A stretch of DNA of 55,166 bases from Lactiplantibacillus plantarum EGD-AQ4 (GCF_000463075.2 NZ_AVAQ01000013.1:1-55166), one strand, 5' to 3'; shown: positions 28,542 to 40,250, numbered from the stretch's first letter. Numbers and translations: made by a program. The notes: generated from the letters alone by a model not told the origin.

Positions 28542-30587
28542 TTAGTCGCGTGCTTCGTGACTATCTTGAATCCGTTTGAACATCCGCTCCATGTCAGAAT
28601 TCGTGAAGTGAACTGTGACCGGACGACCATGTGGGCAGTTAAAGGGATTCTCACAGGTCGGTAACTTTTCAAGTAAGGCCCGCGCCTGTTGGTCATCCAG
28701 ATGATGATTGGCTTTAATGGCACGTTTACACGACATCATAATTGCCGTTTTTTCTCTAAATTGAGCCACCGTCAACTTATCATCTTGTAAGATCCAATCG
28801 ATCATTTCTCGAATCGTATCCTCTTCTTGACCGGCTTTAAACCAGGTCGGATGGGCATGGACAATGAAGCTGTTGCCGCCAAACGATTCCAGATGTAGCC
28901 CTAATTCAGCCAATAATGGCAATTTTTCTTTGATTTTCAAGACGTCACTAGTGGGATAATCTAAAATAATTGGCACCAACAGATTTTGCTGGTCAGCACT
29001 CACCTCACCGATGGCTTGACGATAATACTCATAATTGATCCGTTCTTGAGCCGCATGTTGGTCCAAGATATACATCCCATCATCCGCTTCAGCCAGCAAA
29101 TAGGTCCCGTGCATTTGCCCCAAGTAGCGTAACTGTGGAAAGCGTTCCGTTCCGGGGGCTTCACTCGTTGGTGCGGGTGCGGCCGAATCGGCAACTTCAG
29201 GTTCAGCGGCCTTTCCAAAGGGCTGTGCAGCCGTTTCAGATTGGTACCGCTGGTCAAAAGCTTGGACAGACGGTGTTGCGAGTTCATCACGCCGACTAAT
29301 CATAATCGGTTCAGTTGACGCCGAAGCTGATTCAGTCTCGACCGCTGAAATCGCGGCTTCAGACGAAACGTCCGATGCGGCCGGCACACTCACCGTTGAG
29401 GCTGAAGTGGCGGTCACCGTCGTTGCAGCCGCAATTGAAGCTGCAAACTGTTCAGCTGAAGCTGAAGTGGCTGCACTGGCTTTCGATTTTGGCGTCGCCA
29501 CTTGATATTGTGAAGATGCCGCGTTTAAGTCCATCGCTAACTGGTCTGTTTTGAGATGCTCACGGCGGTGACTCCCAAGGTTCGTCAAGGCTGATGGAAT
29601 CAAATTGACATCCGCCAACCGCGCCGTAATCGTCTCACTGATCAACTTTGATAACTCTGGTTCTTTGCTTAACCGCACTTCCTGCTTCGTCGGATGAACG
29701 TTTACATCGACCAACAGTGGATCCATGGTTAAGGCGATCACGGCAATCGGATAGCGGCCAACCATCAGCTTTGAGCCGTAACCCTTGATGACTGCTTTAG
29801 TCAACTGTTGGTTTTTGATAGCCCGCCCATTAATGAGCACCGAAATATATTGGCGATTAGCACGTGTTAATTCCGGTAACGCGACAAAGCCAGATAGTTT
29901 GAAGTCTGGCGTTTCACCAGCGATCGCCACCATCTTACGGGCATTTTGTACGCCATAAATACCGGCAATGACTTGTTGTAAGTCGCCGCGGCCAGCCGTT
30001 TTTAGGAGTTCCTTGGCATTATGCACGAGTCGAAACGCAACGCTCGGATAGCTCAGTGCAATCCGATTGACCACGTCTAAGATATTTGCGAGTTCCGTTT
30101 GAGGCGACTTTAAATACTTCAACCGGGCCGGTGTGTTGAAAAACAAGTCGGTCACGGTAATATCCGTCCCTTGTCGTAGCGGCGCTGGGGCCTGTTGTAA
30201 CAGCTTACCACCGCGGTAGTGAATACTGGTCCCGGTCGTGCCAGTACTGGTATTCATCACGACGTCAGCAACCGACGCGATACTTGGCAGGGCTTCACCC
30301 CGAAACCCCAACGAATGTACGCGAAACAAATCTTCACGCGACGTGATTTTACTAGTGGCGTGCCGTTTAAAGGCCGTCAATACTTCCGAATCATCAATGC
30401 CGTCCCCATCATCAATCACCCGAATCGACTGGACGCCCGACTCTTGGACCAAAATATCCACTTGGGTGGCGTGGGCATCGACGGCATTTTCGACCAATTC
30501 TTTTACGACCGAGGCAGGCCGTTCCACAACTTCACCCGCAGCGATTTGATCCGCTAACACGGAAGATAATTCATGAATTTTTCCCAT
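28542..30587 (-). CDS. mutL: DNA mismatch repair protein MutL
   Basis: 681 aa from the ATG at 30587 (AAAGGA 9 nt upstream; the ORF opens two codons earlier). GHKL ATPase motifs: [27 protein letters not shown] long Ala/Ser/Thr-rich linker (~345-460) precedes the C-terminal endonuclease domain with [15 protein letters not shown] (a likely beta-clamp motif) and CPHGRP. The metal motif DQHA-x2-E-x4-E is largely kept. Partner of MutS, 118 nt downstream of it. Confidence 0.96.
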   Translation of the reverse strand: MGKIHELSSVLADQIAAGEVVERPASVVKELVENAVDAHATQVDILVQESGVQSIRVIDDGDGIDDSEVLTAFKRHATSKITSREDLFRVHSLGFRGEALPSIASVADVVMNTSTGTTGTSIHYRGGKLLQQAPAPLRQGTDITVTDLFFNTPARLKYLKSPQTELANILDVVNRIALSYPSVAFRLVHNAKELLKTAGRGDLQQVIAGIYGVQNARKMVAIAGETPDFKLSGFVALPELTRANRQYISVLINGRAIKNQQLTKAVIKGYGSKLMVGRYPIAVIALTMDPLLVDVNVHPTKQEVRLSKEPELSKLISETITARLADVNLIPSALTNLGSHRREHLKTDQLAMDLNAASSQYQVATPKSKASAATSASAEQFAASIAAATTVTATSASTVSVPAASDVSSEAAISAVETESASASTEPIMISRRDELATPSVQAFDQRYQSETAAQPFGKAAEPEVADSAAPAPTSEAPGTERFPQLRYLGQMHGTYLLAEADDGMYILDQHAAQERINYEYYRQAIGEVSADQQNLLVPIILDYPTSDVLKIKEKLPLLAELGLHLESFGGNSFIVHAHPTWFKAGQEEDTIREMIDWILQDDKLTVAQFREKTAIMMSCKRAIKANHHLDDQQARALLEKLPTCENPFNCPHGRPVTVHFTNSDMERMFKRIQDSHEARD

Positions 30588-30704
30588 TACCATCGGTCCT
30601 TTCTGCTTGATTTAAAGCTGATTCCATTCGTGACAAAAGCGTTCACCGCCGATTAGCCCAGCCGGTTCACCCTGTTGACTCGTTCAGTAAAACGTGTCGT
30701 GTGG

Positions 30705-33443
30705 TTACTTGCCTAATTTTTGTTGCCACTTGTACAACTGGTTCATCACATCCATTGGCGTCATTGCCATCAAGTTCAAATTCTTCAATTGTTGCAAGAC
30801 TTTCTCACTCTTCGGATCAGTGACCGTTGGCTCAGCAAATAATGACAACTGTTCATCAGCCGGTTCGCCAGTCGCTGCCATTTTTGCGCTGACATCATCG
30901 ACTTGACTGTCAGCCGCGGCCGCCTCATCAACTGATGCTGCTGATTGTTTCTCAGGCTCGCTGTCTGTCGTTGCAGGTTCACTGACTGATTGCGCCGTTG
31001 TTGCCGCTGCCGAATGGTCCCCATCACTAGCTGCTAGTGATGCAGCCGTCGTTGAGACCGTACTGGTTTGATTTTCCAAACTCGTCAAAATTTTATTTGC
31101 CCGAGTCAACAAACTATCCGGCATTCCAGCGAGCTTAGCCACGTGGACCCCATACGATTTATCGGCCGCACCGGGTTCGACTTTATGCAAAAAGACCAGC
31201 TCGCCATTCTGTTCGGTCGCCCCAACGTGAACGTTGCGCAGCCCACTTAACTCTTGGTCCAGCGCTGTCAATTCATGATAATGCGTCGAAAAGAGTGTTT
31301 TGGCATGAATATGGTTATGCACAAATTCGATAATCGCCTGCGCCAACGCCATCCCGTCGTATGTTGCCGTCCCACGACCAATTTCGTCGAACAAGACCAA
31401 ACTATTGGCCGTTGCGTGTTGCAACGCGTTGTTGGCTTCCTGCATTTCGACCATGAAAGTACTCTGACCGGAAATTAAATCATCAGTTGCCCCAATACGA
31501 GTAAAAATCTGATCAAAAATTGGCAGTTGCGCCGACTTTGCCGGGACAAAGCAGCCGATTTGAGCCATGATGACCGTTAAAGCTAACTGACGCATATAGG
31601 TACTCTTCCCGGACATGTTCGGCCCGGTAATCAGCAAGACCGTCTCATCGGGCGCCATGGTAACGTCGTTTGGCACATAGCTTTGGTTGCCCATGACCTT
31701 TTCAACGACCGGATGACGACCGTCAACAATTTTCAAATCATGGTCTTTAGTCAAAGTTGGCCGGACAAAGTGGTAATCTTCACTGACCACTGCAAAACTC
31801 TGCAGCACATCAATCGCCGCCACCGCCTTAGCCAACGTCTGAAGCCGCTGAATCGCCTTCTTAACCGTTTCTCGGACCGTCGTGAATAATTGGTACTCCA
31901 AGTCGGTAGAATGGCTCTCAGCCTCTAAAATCAAGCTCTCGTGTTCTTTGAGCTCTGGAGTACTAAAGCGTTCCGCGTTGGTTAAGGTTTGCTTGCGTTC
32001 ATACCGATCAGCTGGCAACTGTGCCAGATTGGCCTTCGTCACTTCGATATAGTAACCGAAAACGCGGTTAAAGCCAATTTTGAGGTTCTTGATACCAGTC
32101 GCCTCGCGCTCCTGAGCTTCGAGTGCCGCAATCCACTTCTTCCCATTGTTCATCGCATCGCGATACTGATCTAACTGCTGATTATAGCCATCCTTGATGA
32201 CGCCTCCATCCGTGACGGACAACGGTGCATCTTCGACGATGGCTTCTTCAATCAAGTCAGCAACATCTTCGACGGGATCAAGCTGGTTGACCTCGTCATT
32301 GAAAACTTGCGTATCTAATTCGGATAAGATATAGCGAATCTTTGGAATCTGTCGTAATGACGTTTTTAACTGGATCAAATCACGGCCGTTGACACTGCCG
32401 AATGCAACTCGTCCGGCTAAGCGCTCCAAGTCATAGACTTTGACCAGTTCTTCTTGTAAATTACTGCGTTCAAAATAGTGGTCTAAAAGCGCCGCTACTT
32501 TGTTCTGTCGCGTTGTAATATCATCCTGCACAATTAACGGTCGATCGATCCACTGTTTGAGTAACCGACCACCCATCGCCGTCTTGGTCTCGTCAAGCAA
32601 CCATAAAAGGGTCCCTTGCTTCTTACCAGTCCGAATCGACTTCATTAGTTCCAAATTATATTTAGAATTATGATCTAGTTTCAAAAAGTACGACGGTTCG
32701 TACGCGACTGCTTTTTGCAAGTGCGCTAGACTCCGCTTTTGCGTCACGGTAATATACATCAGCAACCGTTCCACCACTTGCTTTTCCAATTCAACCGTCA
32801 AATCCTGCGTCAAATAACTGAGCGTCGCTTGAGGGGTCACTTGATTTTGTTCCGAAATTAGAATGCCGAGCTTCTGAATCTGCTCACGCAATTCCGCTGG
32901 CACCGACTCATCGACCACAATTTCTTTAGTCTGCAAACTCGTTAATTCATTGACGAGTGCTTCGTTGGTCGTCAGGACACTGGTCTTCAATTCACCAGTC
33001 GATAAATCTGCATACGCGAAACCATATTGCTTGTCGACTTGAATCAAGGCGGTCAGGTAATTATTCGACTTAGCCTGTTCCGCCCCACGTTCTAACGTGG
33101 TACCCGGTGTGACCAGCTGAATCACTTCTCGTTTGACCATGCCTTTTGCCAGCTTGGGGTCTTCCATCTGCTCACAAATGGCCACTTTATAGCCCTTGTC
33201 GACTAAAATATCAATATAGTTTTGCACCGCGCGATGCGGGACCCCACACATTGGAATTGGATTTTCCGCTGAGTGGTTCCGCGTCGTCAGCGTCAATTCT
33301 AATAACTGGGCACCTTTAATGGCGTCATCAAAAAACATTTCATAAAAATCACCGAGTCGATAAAATAAAAACGCATCGGGATATTGATTTTTAACTGCTA
33401 AGTACTGACGCATCATCGGCGTATCTTTCGTTTTTTGTGGCAC
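30705..33443 (-). CDS. mutS: DNA mismatch repair protein MutS
   Basis: 912 aa. N-terminal mismatch-binding domain with [11 protein letters not shown], clamp and lever domains, Walker [10 protein letters not shown], Walker [17 protein letters not shown], and an HTH region ([18 protein letters not shown]). A low-complexity tail (~800-870, rich in A/S/T/E/D) precedes the beta-clamp motif QLSLF. Starts 28 nt after the ymdB stop, so rny-ymdB-mutS-mutL run together. Slightly longer than many MutS because of the tail. Confidence 0.97.
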   Translation of the reverse strand: MPQKTKDTPMMRQYLAVKNQYPDAFLFYRLGDFYEMFFDDAIKGAQLLELTLTTRNHSAENPIPMCGVPHRAVQNYIDILVDKGYKVAICEQMEDPKLAKGMVKREVIQLVTPGTTLERGAEQAKSNNYLTALIQVDKQYGFAYADLSTGELKTSVLTTNEALVNELTSLQTKEIVVDESVPAELREQIQKLGILISEQNQVTPQATLSYLTQDLTVELEKQVVERLLMYITVTQKRSLAHLQKAVAYEPSYFLKLDHNSKYNLELMKSIRTGKKQGTLLWLLDETKTAMGGRLLKQWIDRPLIVQDDITTRQNKVAALLDHYFERSNLQEELVKVYDLERLAGRVAFGSVNGRDLIQLKTSLRQIPKIRYILSELDTQVFNDEVNQLDPVEDVADLIEEAIVEDAPLSVTDGGVIKDGYNQQLDQYRDAMNNGKKWIAALEAQEREATGIKNLKIGFNRVFGYYIEVTKANLAQLPADRYERKQTLTNAERFSTPELKEHESLILEAESHSTDLEYQLFTTVRETVKKAIQRLQTLAKAVAAIDVLQSFAVVSEDYHFVRPTLTKDHDLKIVDGRHPVVEKVMGNQSYVPNDVTMAPDETVLLITGPNMSGKSTYMRQLALTVIMAQIGCFVPAKSAQLPIFDQIFTRIGATDDLISGQSTFMVEMQEANNALQHATANSLVLFDEIGRGTATYDGMALAQAIIEFVHNHIHAKTLFSTHYHELTALDQELSGLRNVHVGATEQNGELVFLHKVEPGAADKSYGVHVAKLAGMPDSLLTRANKILTSLENQTSTVSTTAASLAASDGDHSAAATTAQSVSEPATTDSEPEKQSAASVDEAAAADSQVDDVSAKMAATGEPADEQLSLFAEPTVTDPKSEKVLQQLKNLNLMAMTPMDVMNQLYKWQQKLGK

Positions 33444-33471
33444 GCTTAATCCTACTTTCTATCCTTAAGGC

Positions 33472-34278
33472 TTAATCATCAAAATACGGGTGATCCGGAT
33501 TGATTAAAATCCGGGCAATCTTCTTCGCTCGCCCACTCTGGCCATCGAGGTCAATGACACAACCTGACAACACTGCTGGACTATCTTCTTGGACGTTGAA
33601 ACGGGTCGGCATCTGTTCAAGGAAACGTTGAATGACATTTTCACGCGTCATTCCCAAGATGCCATTATACGGGCCCGTAAAACCGACGTCACTTAAAAAG
33701 GCCGTTCCGTTGGGCAACACCCGCTCATCACTCGTTTGAACGTGGGTATGCGTGCCCACGACCGCACTCACTTGGCCATCTAAGTACCAAGCCATCGCTT
33801 CCTTTTCACTGGTCGTTTCAGCATGAAAATCAACAAAAATATTAGGCGTCTCCTCACGTAACTTCGCGACTAATGGTTGCACAGTCGTGAAGGGGTTTGC
33901 CAAGTTTTGGCCCATAAAGACGTTGCCTTGTAGATTAATGACCGCTAACTTCACCGCATTGACCTTGACGATGGTATATCCCACGCCAGGCGTCGTTGCC
34001 GGTGGAAAGTTCAGTGGCCGGACCAACTTCTTGGCACCGTTAATAAAATCAAAGATTTCATTGTTATCCCAAGTATGGTTGCCCATTGTGATTACGTCAG
34101 CACCAGCCGTCAAAATATCTTTATAAACTGCTTCATTGATGCCGCGCCCGCGGGTGGCATTTTCACCGTTAACGATCGTGACCTGTGGCTTGTAGCGCCG
34201 TTTTAATTTGGGTAAGTACGTTGTAATTGCCGTTTGACCGACATTGCCCATGACATCCCCAACAAATAGAATTCGCAT
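33472..34278 (-). CDS. ymdB: YmdB family metallophosphoesterase
   Basis: 268 aa. Signatures: ILFVGDVMGNVG, VNGENATRGRGI, MGNHTWDN, VDFHAETTSEK, VVGTHTHVQT. In Bacillus YmdB is a 2',3'-cyclic nucleotide phosphodiesterase affecting biofilm and motility decisions; the regulatory role here is inferred. It follows rny, the conserved pairing, though a terminator lies between them. GGGAGC before the ATG. Confidence 0.92.
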   Translation of the reverse strand: MRILFVGDVMGNVGQTAITTYLPKLKRRYKPQVTIVNGENATRGRGINEAVYKDILTAGADVITMGNHTWDNNEIFDFINGAKKLVRPLNFPPATTPGVGYTIVKVNAVKLAVINLQGNVFMGQNLANPFTTVQPLVAKLREETPNIFVDFHAETTSEKEAMAWYLDGQVSAVVGTHTHVQTSDERVLPNGTAFLSDVGFTGPYNGILGMTRENVIQRFLEQMPTRFNVQEDSPAVLSGCVIDLDGQSGRAKKIARILINPDHPYFDD

Positions 34279-34360
34279 AGATTGCTCCCTTGTTTTAACG
34301 TTATACCAATTATTTTAGCATTATTTCGCCTTGAAAACGCACTTGAATGTGACGGAAGCC

Positions 34361-34394
34361 AAAAAAATGAGCTTAGGTTAAGACCCAAGCTCAC
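34361..34394 (-). terminator. Terminator between rny and ymdB
   Basis: On the minus strand GAGCTTGGGT-CTTA-ACCTAAGCTC (one G-T pair) followed closely by seven T. It should reduce read-through from rny into ymdB-mutSL. Confidence 0.88.
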
Positions 34395-34401
34395 TTCCCG
34401 G

Positions 34402-35961
34402 TTATTTAGCGTAATCAACTGCTCGAACTTCCCGAATAACCGTAACTTTGATATGACCGGGATATTCAAGTTCATTTTCAATCTGCTTTTTAACATCGTG
34501 TGCCAAAACCGTCGCCTGTAGATCAGAGATTTCATTTGGCTTGACGATGACCCGAATTTCACGACCGGCCTGAATGGCGTAACTCTTCTTGACGCCCGCC
34601 TTTTCATTTGCAATCGCTTCTAGCTTTTCGAGCCGATGGATATAATTCTCCAATGACTCGCTCCGAGCACCTGGCCGCGCGGCTGAAATCGAATCAGACG
34701 TTGCAACCAATACGGCAATAATCGACTTCGCTTCCACATCACCATGATGAGAAGCAATTGTGTTGATGACTACCGGGCTCTCTTTGTACTTCGTTGTTAA
34801 TTCCACGCCAATTTCAACGTGGGAACCTTCGACCTCATGATCGACGGCCTTACCAATATCGTGTAATAATCCTGCGCGTTTCGCGAGTGTAACATCTTCA
34901 CCAAGTTCAGCGGCCAAAACGCCCGCCAACTTCGCAACTTCAATTGAGTGATTCAAAACATTTTGACCATAACTGGTCCGATAATTCAACCGACCAACAA
35001 GCTTGATTAAGTCAGGATGCATCCCGTGCAATCCCAAGTCAAAGACAGCTTGTTCACCAGTCTCACGGATTTTTTCGTCCATTTCTTTACGTGCTTTTTC
35101 AACCATTTCTTCAATCCGAGCAGGATGAATCCGCCCATCTTGAATTAGTTTTTCAAGCGCGATCTTCGCGATTTCACGACGAATCGGATCGTAACCACTG
35201 AGAACGACCGCTTCCGGCGTATCATCGATAATTAAATCAATCCCCGTCAGCGTTTCTAACGTTCGAATGTTACGACCTTCCCGGCCAATAATTCGGCCTT
35301 TCATGTCATCATTTGGTAACGAGACAACCGATACCGTGGTCTCCGAAACCATATCAGCGGCACTCTGTTGAATCGCTTGGACAATTAAGTTCTTAGCCTC
35401 TTTTTCAGACTGCGCTTTCACTTCATCCGTATTTTCTTTAATCAACACGGCGCGTTCATGCGTTAATTGCTCACGAGTCTGGGTCAAGATTTGATCACGT
35501 GCCTGTTCTTGTGATAAGGCGGCGACCCGTTCTAACTCAGCTTGACGTTGCGTGATTAGTGAAGCTGCACTTTGTTGCTGTTGTTCGACACGTTTTTGCT
35601 CATTGGCAACTTTTTCTTCTTTTTTGCCTAAAGCATCCTCGCGCTTTTCAAAAGTATTCTCTTTGTGATCTAAAGTTTCTTCGCGTTGAAGCAACCGGTC
35701 TTCTTGCTTTTGCACTTCATTCCGTCGTTGCTTTAACTCTGTTTCAACTTCAGCCCGGTAACGATGACTCTCTTCCTTAGCTTCAAGGACTTTTTCTTTC
35801 TTATGAGTCTCCGCTGCCCGTTTGGCCTCAGAAATAATACCTTCGGCTGTGTTCTTGGCAACGTCCAATTCTTTTTCATGGACGTTCTTGCGTACATAGT
35901 AACCAATCCCATAACCGACAACAATTGCGATGACTGCGAGGATTATACCGAAAACATTCAT
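34402..35961 (-). CDS. rny: Ribonuclease Y
   Basis: 519 aa. One N-terminal membrane helix ([20 protein letters not shown]), a long charged coiled coil to about residue 200, a KH domain ([20 protein letters not shown]), and an HD domain with [14 protein letters not shown]. Membrane-anchored endoribonuclease that starts mRNA decay. It has its own consensus promoter. Upstream of ymdB as in Bacillus. Confidence 0.97.
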   Translation of the reverse strand: MNVFGIILAVIAIVVGYGIGYYVRKNVHEKELDVAKNTAEGIISEAKRAAETHKKEKVLEAKEESHRYRAEVETELKQRRNEVQKQEDRLLQREETLDHKENTFEKREDALGKKEEKVANEQKRVEQQQQSAASLITQRQAELERVAALSQEQARDQILTQTREQLTHERAVLIKENTDEVKAQSEKEAKNLIVQAIQQSAADMVSETTVSVVSLPNDDMKGRIIGREGRNIRTLETLTGIDLIIDDTPEAVVLSGYDPIRREIAKIALEKLIQDGRIHPARIEEMVEKARKEMDEKIRETGEQAVFDLGLHGMHPDLIKLVGRLNYRTSYGQNVLNHSIEVAKLAGVLAAELGEDVTLAKRAGLLHDIGKAVDHEVEGSHVEIGVELTTKYKESPVVINTIASHHGDVEAKSIIAVLVATSDSISAARPGARSESLENYIHRLEKLEAIANEKAGVKKSYAIQAGREIRVIVKPNEISDLQATVLAHDVKKQIENELEYPGHIKVTVIREVRAVDYAK

Positions 35962-36050
35962 GTTTCCACCTCCGCATCACCAAAATCCAGTTAACATAAA
36001 ATCAACTACAAATTTTCAGATGTTATATTTTGATTATTTACACACTTGTT

Positions 36051-36079
36051 ATTCTAATGTTAGAAACGAACAGTGTCAA
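36051..36079 (-). promoter_or_regulatory. rny: Promoter of rny
   Basis: On the minus strand a perfect TTGACA (36079-36074), 17 bp, and TAGAAT (36056-36051), 90 bp before the start codon. Confidence 0.8.
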
Positions 36080-36147
36080 CTTAAAGTCTTATGGCAACGG
36101 ACAATCAGCACTCATAACTGAGTAGAAAATCAGCGGATTATGTACAT

Positions 36148-36179
36148 CAAACGTCCAAAATAAGTATTTTGGACGTTTG
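36148..36179 (-). terminator. Terminator of recA
   Basis: CAAACGTCCAAAAT-4 nt-ATTTTGGACGTTTG, a perfect 14-bp stem just after the recA stop. Confidence 0.85.
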
Positions 36180-36191
36180 ACTAAAGAACAA

Positions 36192-37328
36192 TTATTTATC
36201 GGTTTTTGAATCATCTAAATCTAAGGACGTTTCAGTTGCAACGGGCTTTTTAGCCTTTGCTTGTGCCTGTGGCTTGTCACTTGGTTTAGTTGCCTTATCC
36301 TTGGATTGGTCATCAGTTTGGTCGTCTTCTTCACCCGTCTGGTCCATGCCGTAAGCATCCCGGACTTTTTGACGGATTTCAGCCATGACATCTGGATGTT
36401 CATCCAAGTACTTCTTCGCATTCTCACGGCCTTGACCAATCCGGTCATCACCGTATGAATACCATGAACCACTCTTCTTAACGATATCCTTTTCAGCGGC
36501 CATATCAACGATTTCACCAGTTTGTGAGATTCCTTGACCGTACATGATATCAACTTCGGCCCGCTTAAATGGCGGCGCAACCTTGTTCTTCACAACTTTG
36601 ATTCGAACCCGGTTCCCAATGATGTTGGTTCCTTCTTTGATCTGTTCAGCACGACGAACTTCAAGCCGAATCGTCGCATAGAACTTCAAAGCCCGACCAC
36701 CAGGGGTCGTTTCAGGGTTCCCAAACATCACGCCAACTTTTTCACGAATTTGGTTAATAAATAGTGCAATGGTCTTTGTCTTGTTCAAGGTTCCGGATAG
36801 CTTCCGCAACGCTTGTGACATTAACCGGGCTTGTAACCCAACGTGGGCGTCACCCATTTCGCCTTCAATTTCAGCCCGTGGCACTAACGCCGCAACTGAA
36901 TCGACAACTAAGATATCGACCGCGCCACTGGAAACTAAGGCATCAGCGATTTCAAGACCTTGTTCACCAGTATCTGGTTGTGAAAGTAATAAGTCATCAA
37001 TGTTAACACCCAAATGTTCCGCGTAAACCGGATCCAAGGCGTTTTCAGCATCGATATAGGCGGCCGTCCCGCCTTGCTTTTGAACTTCAGCGACCGCGTG
37101 TAATGCAACGGTCGTTTTACCGGAACTTTCAGGGCCATAAATTTCAACGATCCGGCCACGTGGGTAACCACCAACGCCTAATGCGTCATCTAAGGCTAGT
37201 GACCCGCTGGAAATTGTTGAAATGGTCGTCTGGGCAGCGTCACCCATCCGCATAATCGCCCCTTTACCAAAGTTCTTTTCGATCTTTTTAAGGGCAGTAT
37301 CTAGTGCTGCTTTCCGTGCATCAGCCAA
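36192..37328 (-). CDS. recA: Recombinase A
   Basis: 378 aa. Walker A GPESSGKT at 65-72, Walker [11 protein letters not shown], the L1/L2 loop regions and [29 protein letters not shown] are all intact. The last ~45 residues form an acidic/lysine-rich tail ([13 protein letters not shown]...). Strand-exchange protein and co-protease for LexA. GGAGG precedes the ATG. Promoter and LexA box lie between recA and cinA. Confidence 0.98.
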   Translation of the reverse strand: MADARKAALDTALKKIEKNFGKGAIMRMGDAAQTTISTISSGSLALDDALGVGGYPRGRIVEIYGPESSGKTTVALHAVAEVQKQGGTAAYIDAENALDPVYAEHLGVNIDDLLLSQPDTGEQGLEIADALVSSGAVDILVVDSVAALVPRAEIEGEMGDAHVGLQARLMSQALRKLSGTLNKTKTIALFINQIREKVGVMFGNPETTPGGRALKFYATIRLEVRRAEQIKEGTNIIGNRVRIKVVKNKVAPPFKRAEVDIMYGQGISQTGEIVDMAAEKDIVKKSGSWYSYGDDRIGQGRENAKKYLDEHPDVMAEIRQKVRDAYGMDQTGEEDDQTDDQSKDKATKPSDKPQAQAKAKKPVATETSLDLDDSKTDK

Positions 37329-37366
37329 ATTATTTCCTCCTTTGGTGCTCGTTTCTGACTCTTAAT

Positions 37367-37395
37367 ATCATAGCTGTTCACAGCTAGAATTGCAA
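37367..37395 (-). promoter_or_regulatory. recA: Promoter of recA
   Basis: On the minus strand TTGCAA (37395-37390), 17 bp and TATGAT (37372-37367), 39 bp before recA. Confidence 0.75.
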
Positions 37396-37403
37396 GCAAA
37401 AAG

Positions 37404-37417
37404 CGAACAAAAGTTCG
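37404..37417 (-). promoter_or_regulatory. recA: LexA box of recA, overlapping a weak cinA terminator
   Basis: CGAACAAAAGTTCG is a perfect Gram-positive SOS site. It ends 8 bp upstream of the -35. The same sequence forms a CGAAC/GTTCG stem followed by CTTTTTG on the minus strand, just past the cinA stop, so it could also act as a weak terminator. Confidence 0.85.
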
Positions 37418-37419
37418 TA

Positions 37420-38682
37420 TTATTTTTTCAGTGTTGAATCAGCCGCCAGTGCATGCCGTAATAGGTCCAATCCGGCCATCACGCTGCGCTGACGAATCCG
37501 TTGTCGTCCGCCTGCAAAATGGAATTGCTGGGCAATTGGGGCTTGTTGCCGATAAGCTAAGCCAATCCAAACCGTACCAGCCGGTTGCCCTTCTAACTCA
37601 TCAGGTCCTGCGACACCGGTGAAGCTGACAGCAACGTCCGTCTGCAGTTGCTGTTGCGCCCCCAAAGCCATTGCCTTAGCAGTGGCTTCCGACACCACCC
37701 CATCGTTATCAATGACGTCCTGAGGCACATTAACAAGCTGATGTTTAACCTCGTTTGCATAGGTCACAAAGCCACCCGGAAAGACTGCCGAAACGCCTGA
37801 CACGCTTCCAAGGGTACTCTGAAACAGGCCAGCCGTTAAGCTTTCAGCCGCCGTAATGCTTAAGTTAGCAGCAATCAACTGTTTAACCACTACGTTGACC
37901 AAAGAATTGTCATCACCATAGCCATAGAAGTAGCGTCCAATTAGCGTCTTGATCTGTTGGTCAACTTGGTCGATTGCCGCTTTAGCAGCCGTCTCAGTCT
38001 CAGCCTGGGCACTCAAACGCAAGGTCACTTCGTTGGTCTTAGCGTACGGTGCAATCGTTACCGCCGTCTGATTATCAATTAGCGGTTGTAACTTGGTTGC
38101 AAGTGCCGATTCTGTTATCCCGTAAAACCGCATCACTCGCGAGTAAATCTGAGCTTGATTGCCATAGGCTGCTGCCAGCTTGGGCTTAGCTTCCCGGTCA
38201 AACATCACTGCCAACTCACGTGGTGGTCCCGGCAACAGTAAGAAATCGGCACTGTCTGGTGATTGGTAAAAAGCACCGACTGCCATGCCGTTATGATTGA
38301 CTAACGGTTGCGCGCCTTGCGGATACAATGCCTGTTGCTGGTTGTTAGCAGTCATGACCTGCTCATTTTTAGCAAACCAGTCAGTGATTTTCTCCATTGC
38401 TGCTGCATCTTCAACTAAGGGTACATTTAAATAATGCGCCAACGTCTGCTTTGTTAAATCGTCCGCAGTTGGTCCGAGACCACCCGTTAAAATCACTAAA
38501 TCATTACGTTGTGCCGCAATTTCAATTACCGCTGACAGTCGTTGCGGATTATCACCCACCACGGTCTGATAGTAACTATCAATACCTAGTTCAGCCAGTC
38601 CGCGTGCAATGTGCGTACTGTTCGTATTCGTGATTTGTCCTAATAAAATCTCGGTACCGACCGCGATTATCTCTGCCTGCAT
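37420..38682 (-). CDS. cinA: CinA family competence/damage protein
   Basis: 420 aa from the ATG at 38682, preceded by GAGGAGGT; the frame opens 17 codons earlier without support. N-terminal MoaB/MogA-like domain (MQAEIIAVGTEILLGQI, ILTGGLGPTADDLTKQ) and C-terminal nicotinamide-mononucleotide amidase-like domain (TAAESLTAGLF, VSFTGVAGPDE, GTVWIGLA). Family roles are ADP-ribose/NMN clean-up and competence. Directly upstream of recA as usual. A GTAATC-5-GATTAC hairpin (38699-38715) abuts the ribosome site. Confidence 0.93.
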   Translation of the reverse strand: MQAEIIAVGTEILLGQITNTNSTHIARGLAELGIDSYYQTVVGDNPQRLSAVIEIAAQRNDLVILTGGLGPTADDLTKQTLAHYLNVPLVEDAAAMEKITDWFAKNEQVMTANNQQQALYPQGAQPLVNHNGMAVGAFYQSPDSADFLLLPGPPRELAVMFDREAKPKLAAAYGNQAQIYSRVMRFYGITESALATKLQPLIDNQTAVTIAPYAKTNEVTLRLSAQAETETAAKAAIDQVDQQIKTLIGRYFYGYGDDNSLVNVVVKQLIAANLSITAAESLTAGLFQSTLGSVSGVSAVFPGGFVTYANEVKHQLVNVPQDVIDNDGVVSEATAKAMALGAQQQLQTDVAVSFTGVAGPDELEGQPAGTVWIGLAYRQQAPIAQQFHFAGGRQRIRQRSVMAGLDLLRHALAADSTLKK

Positions 38683-38751
38683 GCCAAACAACCTCCTCGT
38701 AATCACAACGATTACATCCAATGTGGGCGCCATTCAGCGCGTCCTACATTT

Positions 38752-38757
38752 AGTATA
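38752..38757 (-). promoter_or_regulatory. cinA: -10 box for cinA-recA
   Basis: TATACT on the minus strand about 70 bp before cinA; the -35 is poor. It lies between cinA and repeat copy C. Confidence 0.4.
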
Positions 38758-38924
38758 TACGAAAATTAAGTGCGACCCCATTAAAAAGATTACGTTTTTT
38801 CTCGCAACTCAGCTAACTTGATAAAACTGGCTACGCGGTGTGCTGATTATTCTTTAGCGTTAAAGATGATTAAATCATGCCAATTGTTTGGCTTACTGTC
38901 CGTCAGCCGATGTGCGCCCTAGTC

Positions 38925-39096
38925 CGACTTCCGGGGCCGACTGACAATTGCTGGAACGTAAGCCGACATCGATTTGAACTCACGCAGAAAATCACTGCGC
39001 AATTTCAAATACGAGTCTTATTCTAAGCCGGAAGCAACCCACTTCCATCTAAGAATAATTTGGCTACTGAGCATTGTCCGGCAGTCCGGACAGTCG
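38925..39096 (-). ncRNA. Predicted structured 3' module of repeat copy C
   Basis: P2 inner arm is GGAAG/CTTCC where copy A has AGAAG/CTTCT; P3 is as in A and B. The left closing arm differs: it can form its own TCCGG/CCGGA hairpin, so the long closing stem is weaker here than in copies A, B and D. Confidence 0.45.
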
Positions 39097-39710
39097 GGAA
39101 CCCGCTCGAACGGCGGATGAACAACCACCTATCTGGGTACAATTGACCACTGAATGTTAGGATACTGGTCCTTCAGGAAAACTTTTAGTTGGTATCGATG
39201 ATGACTTATAACATTTAATTACTGAGAAGATTTCTGAATGCTATTTACTCATCTCAATACCACAAATTCAATGGCAATTAGTCTTGAAATGAGTTGATTA
39301 AATTGCCGTCGTTTGGAATTCGAGACTTTGTTATCTCAAACGACTGAGAAAGTACTGAGAAAGTACTGACAAATTCCGTGAATCTACGAGTTGAAAAGTT
39401 AAAGCACGAATATGGATGTTTAGCTGTCATTAGTAACTAGTCTGACAGTTGACTATCAAAATTCCCGCGTACCAAGGAGTCAACAACTAATCCAACCAAA
39501 AGTTGGGTCCGCACATGTCTGCCTTTCGAATACCATCCCGGCTGGAAGGTATTCTGGGCAAGGCCCAGTGGTGAAATTTCACTTAGCAAGCGTCTTGTGC
39601 TTGGTTAGTGAAAGACCAGTATTTAAGACGTGGGCTATCGGCTTAAATCTGTGTTGAAGTGACCTACAATTGTTAGACAGATAGAACTAACGATTGTGAG
39701 GTATTATCTG

Positions 39711-40250
39711 ATGATCAAATATAGTAGTGAGTTCAAGTCTAAGGTTGTCAATGAATATTTGAACACTGATATCAGTTTTCAAGCGCTTAGGCTTAAATAC
39801 CATATCGGCGGCCATAGTTTGGTCTCGGACTGGGTCCATTCTGTTCAGCGACAAGGCCTTGGATCGCTCAAACCAAAACAACGAATTCCGCGACATTCTC
39901 AAGACCTCAAGCTCAACGTGGTAAACTATATACAGACGAATGAGGTCAGCTGTAGGCAAGCTGCACAACGTTTTGGCGTCTCGAGAAGTTGCGCTTATCG
40001 ATGGATGCGTATCTACCAGGAACAAGGTGTCGCTGGCTTACGGCCGACTCTCCGTGAAGGAGGACCAACATTGAATAAGCCTGAGAATAAACCTGAAAAC
40101 AAGCCTGAAAATCACCTTACACCAACTAAAGAAGAGCAGTATCAACAAGAAATCAGCGAACTGAAGCATCAGTTGTTCGAAGCGAAGTTAGACCGTGATA
40201 TTTTAAAAGCGCTGGCGGCCATAACCGAAAAACAACGCAAACAAAAGTAA
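39711..40250 (+). CDS. IS3-family transposase OrfA (helix-turn-helix)
   Basis: 179 aa from the ATG at 39711, which has TGAGGT about 8 nt upstream; a GTG at 39696 is in frame but lies on that site. Two helix-turn-helix units (SSEFKSKVVNEYLNTDISFQ...; SCRQAAQRFGVSRSCAYRWM), then a repeated NKPE/ENKPEN stretch, and a C-terminal leucine-zipper-like helix (EISELKHQLFEAKLDRDILKAL). DNA-binding part of the transposase; probably also made as an OrfAB fusion by -1 frameshifting. Confidence 0.93.
   Translation: MIKYSSEFKSKVVNEYLNTDISFQALRLKYHIGGHSLVSDWVHSVQRQGLGSLKPKQRIPRHSQDLKLNVVNYIQTNEVSCRQAAQRFGVSRSCAYRWMRIYQEQGVAGLRPTLREGGPTLNKPENKPENKPENHLTPTKEEQYQQEISELKHQLFEAKLDRDILKALAAITEKQRKQK

Noticed and set aside
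39345-39375. 12-bp tandem duplication in copy C as a regulatory iteron
   Set aside because: Only two units and absent from other copies; simple slippage explains it.
40060-40125. Short direct repeats encoding NKPE/ENKPEN as a CRISPR-like array
   Set aside because: The units are in frame within OrfA, only about 15 bp long, contiguous, and without spacers.
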